Positions 6,560 through 13,487 of a stretch of 15,906 nt of DNA are shown here, one piece after another. The notes under the pieces were generated by a model. That model saw only the letters and a program-made list of their open reading frames with translations. It was not told the DNA's origin and did not search any database. This DNA comes from an uncultured Eubacteriales bacterium (GTDB taxonomy: Bacteria > Bacillota > Clostridia > Oscillospirales > CAG-272), in the NCBI GenBank assembly GCA_958352145.1, contig CATWNM010000043.1:1-15906 (forward strand), written 5' to 3'. The translations under genes and the position numbers were made by a program. Position 1 is the first letter of the stretch, and each line of letters starts with the position of its first letter.

Positions 6560-7108
6560 ATGATTTTAGATATATCCGCGCTTCTGTCCGGAGAAAAGCA
6601 TCGGTTGGATTTTGAATATCCGCTGCATGTACAGATTGACGCAGAAGATCATTCAGTCAATTTATCGAATGTAGAATTTCCAGAAGCCGGTAATGTACGG
6701 GGGTATGTCACGGATAATGCCGGATATATGCGTTTATCTCTAGCGGTTGTATTGCCGTACAGAACGATATGCGCGCGGTGTGCAAAACCTGTGCATGGAA
6801 ATTTTGTTATGAATTTTGAGCGTACAGTCGTACCTGAGGGAACGATTGAGGATCCTGAAGAAAAAGAAGACGATTATGCCGTTGCCGTTAATGGAAAACT
6901 GGATGTTGACGCGCAATTGATTGAAATTCTTGGAATTGAATTCCCCCCGAGAATCCTTTGTAGAGAAAATTGCCGAGGACTTTGCCAGCGCTGCGGCAAG
7001 GATTTGAATGAAGGGGACTGCCACTGCCCAAAAACGGAAGTGAATCCTGTGTTTGTGAATCTGTTAGAGCAGTTTGAGGCAGAGCAAAGTAAAAAAGAAG
7101 AAAAATAA
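6560..7108 (+). CDS. yceD: YceD/DUF177 family protein
   Basis: This 182-residue protein belongs to the DUF177 family, almost always encoded just before L32. In E. coli the relative YceD is linked to 23S rRNA accumulation; the role here is inferred from the family. It has a central CARC (C71, C74) and a C-terminal cysteine group C134, C138, C142, C145, C154 and C156 around GLCQRCGKDLNEGDCHC, typical of Firmicute members and probably metal-binding. The start at 6560 is chosen because GGAGG (6550-6554) lies 5 nt upstream. An upstream in-frame extension to 6476 would begin before the promoter and is excluded. It is followed after 51 nt by rpmF. Confidence 0.92.
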   Translation: MILDISALLSGEKHRLDFEYPLHVQIDAEDHSVNLSNVEFPEAGNVRGYVTDNAGYMRLSLAVVLPYRTICARCAKPVHGNFVMNFERTVVPEGTIEDPEEKEDDYAVAVNGKLDVDAQLIEILGIEFPPRILCRENCRGLCQRCGKDLNEGDCHCPKTEVNPVFVNLLEQFEAEQSKKEEK

Positions 7109-7159
7109 AAAGAATATAAAGAGCAGCACGAAAGTGCCATGTCAAGGAGGTGTATTTTA

Positions 7160-7342
7160 ATGGCGGTACCGAAGAGAAAAGTGTCGAAAGCGCGCAGAGA
7201 TAAGAGACGCTCCAATGTTTGGAAGCTTGCGCTTCCCGGAATGGTCAAATGCCCGAAGTGCGGCGAATACAATCGCGCACATCGCGTATGTAGCGCATGC
7301 GGCTACTACAAAGGCGAGGAAATCATAAAAAAAGAAGCTTAA
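7160..7342 (+). CDS. rpmF: 50S ribosomal protein L32
   Basis: This 60-residue protein matches L32 throughout: MAVPKRKVSKARRDKRRSN at the start and a zinc-ribbon with C31-x2-C34 and C44-x2-C47. It is the zinc-binding form, since all four cysteines are kept. The start at 7160 has AAGGAGG (7144-7150) 9 nt upstream; a frame beginning at 7139 has no site. It is co-transcribed with yceD. In many bacteria plsX and fatty-acid genes come next; here the operon ends and a structured trailer follows. Confidence 0.97.
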   Translation: MAVPKRKVSKARRDKRRSNVWKLALPGMVKCPKCGEYNRAHRVCSACGYYKGEEIIKKEA

Positions 7343-7456
7343 GCATGCTGAAAAATGGAGCGGCCGATATGACCGCTTTCGATTGTTGAAAATTGTTCGT
7401 TTTCTGACAGAACAGTCGCGTGTATTTTTTCACCGCGCCACACGCGCGACCCAAAA
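7343..7456 (+). other. Structured trailer after rpmF, possible 3' UTR-derived RNA
   Basis: No supportable gene lies between rpmF and pyrI. On the plus strand this part can fold into three hairpins. AGCGG pairs with CCGCT (about 7359-7377); TTGTTC pairs with GAACAG (about 7393-7414); and GTCGCGTGT pairs with ACACGCGCGAC (about 7415-7450) with a 2-nt bulge. The copy of TGACCGC at 7370-7376 could also pair with the left arm of the terminator that follows (7460-7466). It could be a plain 3' UTR, a small RNA released from the rpmF transcript, or an attenuator remnant. I do not match it to a known RNA family. Confidence 0.3.
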
Positions 7457-7459
7457 GGT

Positions 7460-7499
7460 GCGGTCAGGCGGCGTATAGCTGCTTTGACCGCGTTTTTTT
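7460..7499 (+). terminator. Intrinsic terminator of the yceD-rpmF operon
   Basis: GCGGTCA (7460-7466) pairs with TGACCGC (7485-7491). An inner stem GGCGGC (7467-7472) with GCTGCT (7478-7483), using G-U pairs, closes a 5-nt loop. Seven T residues follow (7493-7499). Confidence 0.85.
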
Positions 7500-7522
7500 G
7501 TATGGAATTTTGACAGCGGAGT

Positions 7523-7555
7523 TGCTTGTATGCGCAGGCACTTTTTCGTTTTTTT
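7523..7555 (+). terminator. Second, weaker terminator-like hairpin
   Basis: TGCTTG (7523-7528) pairs with CAGGCA (7535-7540) around a 6-nt loop, including one G-U pair. T-runs at 7542-7546 and 7549-7555 follow. It could act as a back-up to the terminator 24 nt upstream. Confidence 0.5.
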
Positions 7556-7611
7556 GAGCAGAACTGACATGATGCAGTAAATAAATGTGTATGATCATTT
7601 TTATCAATACC

Positions 7612-7665
7612 AAAAAGTAGGAAATGATACACTGTGCAAATACAGTATATCATTTCCTACTTTTT
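7612..7665. terminator. Long bidirectional terminator at the end of the pyr operon
   Basis: An 18-bp perfect stem (7612-7629 with 7648-7665) is extended past one mismatch by ACTGT/ACAGT (7631-7635 and 7642-7646) around a 6-nt loop. The outer bases are A-runs and T-runs, so it can stop transcription both ways. It abuts the pyrI stop codon at 7666. Confidence 0.75.
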
Positions 7666-8082
7666 TCAGTTTGCTTTTGTTTCACAGTAAATGCATCTGT
7701 AAATCCGGTTTTCTTTGTCCGTCAGCTTGAAAATATGCACAAGTTCCTGCTCGACGGAAGTGATGCAGCGGGGATTTTTGCAGTACAGTACATTAGAAAG
7801 ACGTTCCGGCAAATCGATTTTTTTCTTTTCCGCCAGCTTTCCATTTCGGATTATATCTACGGTTACATTTGGATCAACATAGCCGATAATATCAACATTG
7901 ACGTCAATCACAGCATCTATTTTGATGATGTCCTTTTTGCCCATTTTCCGGCTTTTTACATTTTTGATGATGGCGACTGAGCAATCGAGTTTGTCTAGAT
8001 TTAAAAGACGATACAGTTCCATACCTTTTCCTGCGGTGATGTGGTCAATCACAATGCCGTTGCTGATCGAGTCGATATTCAT
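7666..8082 (-). CDS. pyrI: Aspartate carbamoyltransferase regulatory chain
   Basis: This 138-residue protein is the regulatory subunit that pairs with PyrB and gives allosteric control by nucleotides. It starts MNIDSISNGIVIDHI and contains ITAGKGMELYRLL typical of PyrI. The zinc site is C101-x4-C106 and C130-x2-C133, which holds the contact with the catalytic chain. Its ATG (8082-8080) overlaps the pyrB stop in an ATGA, so the two are translationally coupled in equal amounts. A tandem GGAGGTGGAGG (8084-8094) lies upstream, with the far copy at the better 7-nt spacing. A longer frame to 8223 lies wholly over pyrB and is not used. It is the last gene of the operon. Confidence 0.96.
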   Translation of the reverse strand: MNIDSISNGIVIDHITAGKGMELYRLLNLDKLDCSVAIIKNVKSRKMGKKDIIKIDAVIDVNVDIIGYVDPNVTVDIIRNGKLAEKKKIDLPERLSNVLYCKNPRCITSVEQELVHIFKLTDKENRIYRCIYCETKAN

Positions 8083-8996
8083 GCCTCCACCTCCAATAGC
8101 ATAAGAATCAGCGCCATACGGATAAACTTCCCGTACAACACTTGCTTGAAATAACAGGCCCTTGGGTCGGAATCCACCGCCGCAGCGATTTCGTTGACAC
8201 GGGGCAGGGGATGCATGATGCAAAGATCATGTTTGGCGTTTTGCAGCTTTTCAGGCGTCAGAATATAGCTGTCTTTGAGACGTAAATAATCTTCTTCGTT
8301 AAAGAAACGCTCTCGTTGTACACGCGTCATATACAGGATATCAAGGTCCGGCAGGGCGCTTTCCAGATCGGTTGTCTGTGTATATTCTATATTGTTCTTT
8401 TTTAAAATATCTTTTTTAACATAACTGGGCAGTTTTAATTCTTCCGGTGAAATCAGAACAAATTTTACGCATTCATACCGGGACATGGCGGCGATCAAAG
8501 AATGAACGGTGCGGCCAAATTTGAGATCCCCGCAAAAACCGATGTTCAAATGGTCGAACCGTCCCTTTTCTCGATGGATCGTCAATAGATCGGTCAGCGT
8601 CTGCGTCGGATGGTTGTGCCCGCCGTCGCCGGCGTTGATCACCGGAATCGAAGCGGCTGCGGCGGCTACTAAAGGCGCGCCTTCTTTGGGATGCCGCATG
8701 GCAATAATATCCGCGTAACAGGAAATCGTTTTGGCTGTATCAGCAACGCTTTCTCCTTTGGCGGCAGAAGAGCTTTGCACTTCGGAAAACCCGATCACAT
8801 TGCCGCCGAGTTCGTACATGGCGGCTTCAAAGCTCAGACGCGTTCGTGTAGACGGTTCAAAGAACAATGTCGCCAGTTTTTTTCCGCGGCATTTCTCTGC
8901 GTATGCCTTTGGATGCGCAATAATGTCGTTTGCTGTTTGAATCAGGGCGTCGATTTCAGCCGTGGAGAGTTCTAAGATATCATTCAGTCCGCGCAT
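8079..8996 (-). CDS. pyrB: Aspartate carbamoyltransferase catalytic chain
   Basis: This 305-residue enzyme joins carbamoyl phosphate and aspartate to form carbamoyl-aspartate, the first committed step of pyrimidine synthesis. It shows the carbamoyl-phosphate site FEPSTRTR (46-53), HPTQ (129-132) and HPLPR (262-266), and has the normal length of the family. The start has GGAGGG at 9002-9007, 5 nt upstream. It overlaps pyrE by 13 nt at its start and pyrI by 4 nt at its end. With PyrI it should form the allosteric holoenzyme. Confidence 0.97.
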   Translation of the reverse strand: MRGLNDILELSTAEIDALIQTANDIIAHPKAYAEKCRGKKLATLFFEPSTRTRLSFEAAMYELGGNVIGFSEVQSSSAAKGESVADTAKTISCYADIIAMRHPKEGAPLVAAAAASIPVINAGDGGHNHPTQTLTDLLTIHREKGRFDHLNIGFCGDLKFGRTVHSLIAAMSRYECVKFVLISPEELKLPSYVKKDILKKNNIEYTQTTDLESALPDLDILYMTRVQRERFFNEEDYLRLKDSYILTPEKLQNAKHDLCIMHPLPRVNEIAAAVDSDPRACYFKQVLYGKFIRMALILMLLEVEA

Positions 8997-9637
8997 GTTT
9001 GCCCTCCGATCCAGCTTTCATCCGATGGATTGTTGCGAAATGCAATGAGCCGTTCAATATCTTTTGGACGAATGTAACCGGTTTTGGCGGCCACTGCCGC
9101 TACGGTGTCAAAATCTGTCAGGCTGTAGTTGATTACATGCGCTTGCGACAAACGCTCTATGCCTTTTTGCATGCCGTAGGTAAAAATGCTGACGATGCCG
9201 AGTACATCTGCGCCTGCTTCACGGAGCGCTTCTACAACTTCAATCACACTGCCGCCGGTCGAAATTAAATCTTCGACTACAACAACTTTCTGCCCTGCTT
9301 CAAGTTTTCCTTCAATTCGGTTTTGTCTGCCATGATCCTTGGCGCCGGAGCGAACATACCCCATTGGCAATTCAAGGATATGCGCTGTAATTGCCGCGTG
9401 CGCGATGCCGGCCGTGGAAGTTCCCATCAAAACTTCGGCATTCGGATAATGCATCCGAATCAGCGCGGCCAAACCGTTTTCTACGTCAGTTCGCACTTCC
9501 GGTGCAGTCAGCGTTAATCTGTTGTCACAATATACCGGACTTTTAATGCCGCTCGCCCATGTAAATGGCTGATCCGGCCTGAAAAATACAGCTTGAATGC
9601 GCAGTAAATCTTTTGCTATTTGTTCATTTAGATTCAT
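8984..9637 (-). CDS. pyrE: Orotate phosphoribosyltransferase
   Basis: This 217-residue enzyme converts orotate and PRPP to orotidine 5'-phosphate. It has the PRPP-binding loop VVVVEDLISTGGS (118-130, with the acidic pair E122-D123) and the flexible catalytic loop around YVRSGAKDHGRQNRIEG (94-110, K100). I start at 9637 because AAGGAG (9644-9649) is 6 nt upstream. A longer frame to 9664 would overlap the pyrF tail with no site of its own. The ribosome binding site overlaps the pyrF stop codon, giving a 10-nt gap. Confidence 0.95.
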   Translation of the reverse strand: MNLNEQIAKDLLRIQAVFFRPDQPFTWASGIKSPVYCDNRLTLTAPEVRTDVENGLAALIRMHYPNAEVLMGTSTAGIAHAAITAHILELPMGYVRSGAKDHGRQNRIEGKLEAGQKVVVVEDLISTGGSVIEVVEALREAGADVLGIVSIFTYGMQKGIERLSQAHVINYSLTDFDTVAAVAAKTGYIRPKDIERLIAFRNNPSDESWIGGQTCAD

Positions 9638-9647
9638 TTTTTGCTCC

Positions 9648-10346
9648 TTAACTGAGAAATTCATTTTTGCAGCGAACGTAAGCGGCGACTGGATCGCTTG
9701 CTGCGGTAATAGGTCTGCCGACTACAATAAAATCGGAACCCAGTTCCTTGGCTTTTGCTGGCGTGGTCACACGGACTTGGTCGCCGCGGCTGTCATTTGA
9801 AAAACGCACGCCGGGCGTAACGGTTAAAAACGTATGGCCGCAGACTGCATGGACGGCTTCGGCCTCCAGCGGGGAACAGACGACGCCGTCGAGTCCTGCC
9901 AAACGCGCACATTTTGCGTAGTGCATGACGGTTTCCGGCATGGATGCCGGAATCAGGAGATCGCTGTGCATTCGTTCCTCGCTGGTAGAGGTCAGTTGGG
10001 TCACGGCAATCAACAACGGGCGCGCACCGTTCGGACGCGTCAAACCCTCGATCGCCGCTTCCATCATCGGAATGGTTCCACCCGCATGCAGATTGCACAT
10101 GTCTATGTCGAGTGCGGACAGGACAGCCATCGCGCTTTTTACTGTGTTGGGAATATCATGCAGTTTTAAGTCCAAAAATATGCGGTGCCCGCGCGCTTTA
10201 ATCTCCTTTACGATGCTGGGGCCTTCGGCGTAAAAGAGTTCCATACCAATTTTGACAAACGGCTTTTGTGTGCTGAAAAGATTTAAAAAATCAAGGGTCA
10301 GGCTGCGGCTGGGGAAGTCGCAGGCAACAATCACGTCTTTTCCCAT
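9648..10346 (-). CDS. pyrF: Orotidine 5'-phosphate decarboxylase
   Basis: This 232-residue TIM-barrel enzyme removes CO2 from OMP to give UMP. The catalytic signature DLKLHDIPNT is at 59-68, with D59, K61 and D64 as the charged core, and the phosphate-binding end is at FIVVGRPIT near 205-213. Length and motifs fit the bacterial group I family. The ATG at 10346 lies inside the 3' end of pyrD, overlapping by 16 nt, with AGGAGG (10356-10361) 9 nt upstream. Confidence 0.96.
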   Translation of the reverse strand: MGKDVIVACDFPSRSLTLDFLNLFSTQKPFVKIGMELFYAEGPSIVKEIKARGHRIFLDLKLHDIPNTVKSAMAVLSALDIDMCNLHAGGTIPMMEAAIEGLTRPNGARPLLIAVTQLTSTSEERMHSDLLIPASMPETVMHYAKCARLAGLDGVVCSPLEAEAVHAVCGHTFLTVTPGVRFSNDSRGDQVRVTTPAKAKELGSDFIVVGRPITAASDPVAAYVRCKNEFLS

Positions 10347-11257
10347 TCGTGTGCGCCTCCTATTATTTCAGAGAGATTGTTGATTCCGTATTTTTCCATA
10401 ACGCCGGGCAGGTCGCCGATGATGTCTCTGCAAACATATGGATTGACTAGATTTGCAGCGCCGATTTCTACGGCTGTAGCGCCTGCCAGCATCATTTCAA
10501 GGACGTCTTCCGCTGTAGAAATACCGCCCATTCCGACAATCGGTATTTTTACAGCTTCGTATACCTGATAGACCATACGCAGTGCGACCGGCAGAATCGC
10601 CGAACCGGAAAATCCGCCGGTTTTATTTGCAAGAACCGGTTTTTTTGTATGAAGATCGATCCGCATGCCGAGCAGTGTGTTGATCATACTGATTCCGTCT
10701 GCTCCCGCTGCTTCGCAGGCCGTGGCGATTTCGGAAATATTTGATACATTCGGAGAAAGTTTAATTATAATTGGTTTTTGGGTTACGCTGCGCACTGCGT
10801 GGGTGACCGCAGCTGCCGTCTCCGGTGCAGTGCCGAAACTCATACCGCCGCCGTGTACATTTGGACAGGAAATGTTGACTTCGAACCAACCAATCTGTTC
10901 TTCGTCGTCCAGCGAAGCGCAAACGTATTTGTATTCATTTAAAGAAAAACCGCTGATGTTGGCCATGACCGGTTTGTTAAAATAGGTTTTCAGCCGAGGC
11001 AATTCCGTGGATTTGACTGCTTCTACGCCTGGATTTTGCAGTCCGACCGCATTGAGCATGCCTGAAGCACATTCTGCGATTCTGGGCGTCGGGTTGCCAA
11101 AGCGTGGCTGTGCTGTCGTCCCTTTAAAGGAAAAGGTGCCAAGACAGTTTATGTCATAAAGTTCCGCAAATTCGCTGCCATAGCCAAAAGTACCGCTGGC
11201 GGGGATAATCGGGTTATCCAAAGGTATGCCGCACAGCGTGACGCGGGTATCTACCAT
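10331..11257 (-). CDS. pyrD: Dihydroorotate dehydrogenase, class 1B catalytic subunit
   Basis: This 308-residue FMN enzyme oxidises dihydroorotate to orotate. SFKGTT with K45 is the flavin-contacting lysine, and the active-site base is a cysteine (C131 in NISCPNVHGGG). A cysteine base together with an adjacent pyrK defines the class 1B, NAD-dependent, soluble heterotetramer. The start at 11257 has AGGAGGA upstream (about 11263-11269) and overlaps the last 7 nt of pyrK. A longer frame to 11356 lies inside pyrK and is not used. Confidence 0.96.
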   Translation of the reverse strand: MVDTRVTLCGIPLDNPIIPASGTFGYGSEFAELYDINCLGTFSFKGTTAQPRFGNPTPRIAECASGMLNAVGLQNPGVEAVKSTELPRLKTYFNKPVMANISGFSLNEYKYVCASLDDEEQIGWFEVNISCPNVHGGGMSFGTAPETAAAVTHAVRSVTQKPIIIKLSPNVSNISEIATACEAAGADGISMINTLLGMRIDLHTKKPVLANKTGGFSGSAILPVALRMVYQVYEAVKIPIVGMGGISTAEDVLEMMLAGATAVEIGAANLVNPYVCRDIIGDLPGVMEKYGINNLSEIIGGAHEWEKT

Positions 11258-11979
11258 AGAATCTCCTCCTTTATGAGAACCGGGCCGTCCCGACAGATAC
11301 GTTTGCTGCCGTATTTTGTTTGGCAGCTGCAGCCCATGCACGCGCCGAATCCGCAACCCATGCGTTCTTCAAAGCTGACCTGTCCCGAGGTATCCGTTGC
11401 GTCGCATACAGCTTTCAGCATGGGTTCTGGGCCGCAGGCGTAAAAATAAGAATATTTGTCGGGCAGCGCATCGGTTACAAAGCCGCATATACCATAGCTC
11501 CCGTCAACAGTGGTTACTGCAACTGAAACGCCAAGCTTTCGAAATTCCTGCGCCAAGAAGATTTCAGAGCGCCGGTTGAAGCCAAGAACAACGGATGGCA
11601 GTTTACCTTCCTCCAACAATGTTTTGCAGAGCAGATATAATGGCGGAACGCCGACGCCGCCGCCGATTAAAACCGGTGTCTCTCCGCTCGTTTCGGAATC
11701 ATATCCGTTTCCAAGCCCTACTAAGAGATCTAGCGTATCGCCGCGCTGCATTCTGCTCATCTGTTCGGTTCCTGCTCCGACTGTTTTGTAGTAAAGCGTC
11801 AAGTATTGTCCTTCCCGATCACAGACCGAAATCGGACGCCGAAGAAAATGTCCGTTCAGACGAATGTTGACAAATTGGCCGGGCGCCGTTATAGCTGAAG
11901 TATCGCCGCATAAAATCATACGGTAAATTCGATCGGCAACTGAAATGTTGTTTTCAATGGAAAAAATGGATTGTTTCAT
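11251..11979 (-). CDS. pyrK: Dihydroorotate dehydrogenase electron transfer subunit
   Basis: This 242-residue protein carries electrons from PyrD to NAD. The N-terminal FAD-binding barrel has RRPIS (47-51), a nucleotide-binding region starts at VLIGGGVGVPPL (103-114), and a C-terminal [2Fe-2S] site is formed by C209-x4-C214-x2-C217-x11-C229. It follows pyrC by only 2 nt, with its GGAG (11989-11992) inside the end of pyrC. It overlaps pyrD by 7 nt. Confidence 0.95.
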   Translation of the reverse strand: MKQSIFSIENNISVADRIYRMILCGDTSAITAPGQFVNIRLNGHFLRRPISVCDREGQYLTLYYKTVGAGTEQMSRMQRGDTLDLLVGLGNGYDSETSGETPVLIGGGVGVPPLYLLCKTLLEEGKLPSVVLGFNRRSEIFLAQEFRKLGVSVAVTTVDGSYGICGFVTDALPDKYSYFYACGPEPMLKAVCDATDTSGQVSFEERMGCGFGACMGCSCQTKYGSKRICRDGPVLIKEEILW

Positions 11980-11981
11980 TT

Positions 11982-13214
11982 TTATTTACTCCATACGACT
12001 TTCCCGTCGCATACGGTCAAAACGCAGGTTCCGAACACTTTTTCTTCGGCAAACGGCGTGCTTTTTCCTTTGGATAAAAAGTTGTCCGTGTGGAGGATAT
12101 ATTCATTTTCCAAGTCATAGACACAGAAATTTTCCTGCATATTGGATGAAATCCCGAAGCGTTTGACCGGATTGTCATGCATAAGCTCTACAAGGCGGCT
12201 CACTGGGAGAATTCCGGTTTTTACAAGCTTGGTATAAAGGATTGGAAAAGCGGTCTCCAAGCCCACCACACCCATCAGGCTGTGTGCAAGCCCGCCGGAT
12301 TTTTCGGCAGCGGTATGCGGCGCGTGATCTGTGGCGATCATATCTATGGTTCCGTCGCAAAGTCCTTCAAGAAGCGCAATGCGGTCTTCCTCAGAGCGGA
12401 TGGGCGGATTCATTTTATATTTACCGTCGTCTTCCAGATCCATATCGCAGAGTAAAAGGTAGTGCGGCGCGGTTTCACAGGTGACGTCTATGCCCTCGGC
12501 TTTGGCTTTACGGATCAGCGCTACGCTCTCTTTGGTAGAGATGTGACAGACATGGTATTTGCACCCGGTTTCTGCTGCCAGTCGCAGATCCCGTTCGATC
12601 GGTTTCCACTCGCTTTCACTGCTGATCCCACGATGTCCGTGCAGTTTTGCATATTCACCGTCGTGAATATATCCGCCGCAAAGCAAGGCAGTATCCTCGC
12701 AGTGGGCGACTATCGGTTTGCCAAGCGCTTTTGCCTGCTGCATGGCATGCCGCATCAATTCCTCGCTTTGCACGCCTTTTCCGTCATCGGAAAATCCGGC
12801 CACATACTCGTTTAGCCCGGAGAAGTCGGCAAGCGACGTCCCCTCTTCGCCTTTTGTAATCGCGCCATAGGGATGGACGCGGATTTTTGCGTTTTTTTCG
12901 ATCAGATCCAGTTCTACTTTTAAATTGCCGGCACAGTCGGGAACGGGGCTCAAATTCGGCATAGAAAAGACGTCCGTATAGCCCATTTTGGCAGCCGCCG
13001 TCGTACCGGTTGCAATGGTTTCTTTATAAAAAAATCCCGGCTCTCTCAAATGCACATGTGCATCGACAAAGCCGGGAAAAAAAATATATTTTTCAAAGCT
13101 GAATGTTGAAACGGGAATGCCCAACAGGGAAAAATCTTCGGAAAAAAATACAAAATCCTGTTTGCTGATTTTTCCGTTTTTAAAAACGTTTGCATTTTTG
13201 ATAATATGTTTCAC
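11982..13214 (-). CDS. pyrC: Dihydroorotase (type I)
   Basis: This 410-residue zinc amidohydrolase closes carbamoyl-aspartate to dihydroorotate. The metal ligands are visible as H53-x-H55 (DAHVHLREPG), the DDGK aspartate near 143-144, H171 (AHCED), H224 (CHIST) and the catalytic D296 (TDHAPH). The length and DAHVHLREPG mark the longer Firmicute form rather than the 350-residue E. coli form. I start at the GTG at 13214 because AAAGGAG (13223-13229) precedes it by 8 nt. A frame reaching 13256 would run through the attenuator hairpin. It is the first gene of the operon, just after the leader. Confidence 0.95.
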   Translation of the reverse strand: MKHIIKNANVFKNGKISKQDFVFFSEDFSLLGIPVSTFSFEKYIFFPGFVDAHVHLREPGFFYKETIATGTTAAAKMGYTDVFSMPNLSPVPDCAGNLKVELDLIEKNAKIRVHPYGAITKGEEGTSLADFSGLNEYVAGFSDDGKGVQSEELMRHAMQQAKALGKPIVAHCEDTALLCGGYIHDGEYAKLHGHRGISSESEWKPIERDLRLAAETGCKYHVCHISTKESVALIRKAKAEGIDVTCETAPHYLLLCDMDLEDDGKYKMNPPIRSEEDRIALLEGLCDGTIDMIATDHAPHTAAEKSGGLAHSLMGVVGLETAFPILYTKLVKTGILPVSRLVELMHDNPVKRFGISSNMQENFCVYDLENEYILHTDNFLSKGKSTPFAEEKVFGTCVLTVCDGKVVWSK

Positions 13215-13231
13215 TGCCGCTTCTCCTTTGC

Positions 13232-13258
13232 AAAAAAATCTTGCCAAATTCGACAAGA
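13232..13258 (-). terminator. Attenuator terminator in the pyr leader
   Basis: On the minus strand TCTTGTC (13258-13252), a 6-nt loop and GGCAAGA (13245-13239) form a 7-bp stem with one G-U pair, followed by seven U residues (13238-13232). It sits 3 nt before the pyrC ribosome binding site. An intrinsic terminator here would stop transcription before any gene of the operon. Confidence 0.65.
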
Positions 13259-13325
13259 CAAAAAGCGGCGCAAAGATGCAACCGAATATAAAATCTTGCC
13301 GATATCTCGTATCGCCTTAAAGATC
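13239..13325 (-). promoter_or_regulatory. Pyrimidine operon leader with alternative hairpins
   Basis: The transcript from the promoter at 13332-13360 begins with a small hairpin, CGATA-CGAGA-TATCG (13314-13300). Next comes a first copy of GGCAAGA (13300-13294), whose first G is shared with the hairpin. A second GGCAAGA (13245-13239) is the right arm of the terminator. The left arm, TCTTGTC, can therefore pair either with the second copy (stop) or, with 9 bp of TCGGCAAGA/TCTTGTCGA, with the first (read-through). The first hairpin overlaps that antiterminator, which is the three-state logic of PyrR-type attenuators. The loop GAGA loosely resembles the PyrR motif. No pyrR gene is visible. Confidence 0.5.
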
Positions 13326-13331
13326 AATAAA

Positions 13332-13360
13332 ATAATAGCATGGAAAAATACGTTTGTCAA
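13332..13360 (-). promoter_or_regulatory. Promoter of the pyr operon
   Basis: On the minus strand TTGACA (13360-13355) and TATTAT (13337-13332) are separated by 17 nt. Transcription would begin near 13325, leaving a leader of about 110 nt before the GTG of pyrC. Confidence 0.8.
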
Positions 13361-13380
13361 CACTTTCCTGAATTTTTCCT

Positions 13381-13423
13381 TTCAAAACTGCCGGTTGACT
13401 TTTAATCAGCCGGTAGTTTTGAA
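13381..13423. terminator. Terminator of the GTPase operon
   Basis: An 18-bp stem with two G-U pairs joins 13381-13398 and 13406-13423 around a 7-nt loop. Its outer AAAAC and GTTTT arms supply A and T tracts. It lies 65 nt after the stop of the downstream GTPase gene and just upstream of the pyr promoter. A weaker pair, CCCGTTAAT (13430-13438) and ATTAATGGG (13453-13461), lies between it and the gene. Confidence 0.65.
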
Positions 13424-13487
13424 TTGGTACCCGTTAATAATACAATTTGAGAATTAATGGGCAAATTGGATGCCGTCTGGTGCGCGC

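Noticed and set aside
7339..7653. A 104-codon minus-strand frame over the rpmF trailer
   Set aside because: Its ATG falls inside the long terminator hairpin, it would have to be read through the pyr operon terminator, and it covers two plus-strand terminators. No recognised domain; treated as chance.
8083..8223. N-terminal extension of pyrI by 47 codons
   Set aside because: The extension overlaps pyrB and does not resemble PyrI; the ATG at 8082 has a ribosome binding site and the ATGA overlap usual in pyrBI.
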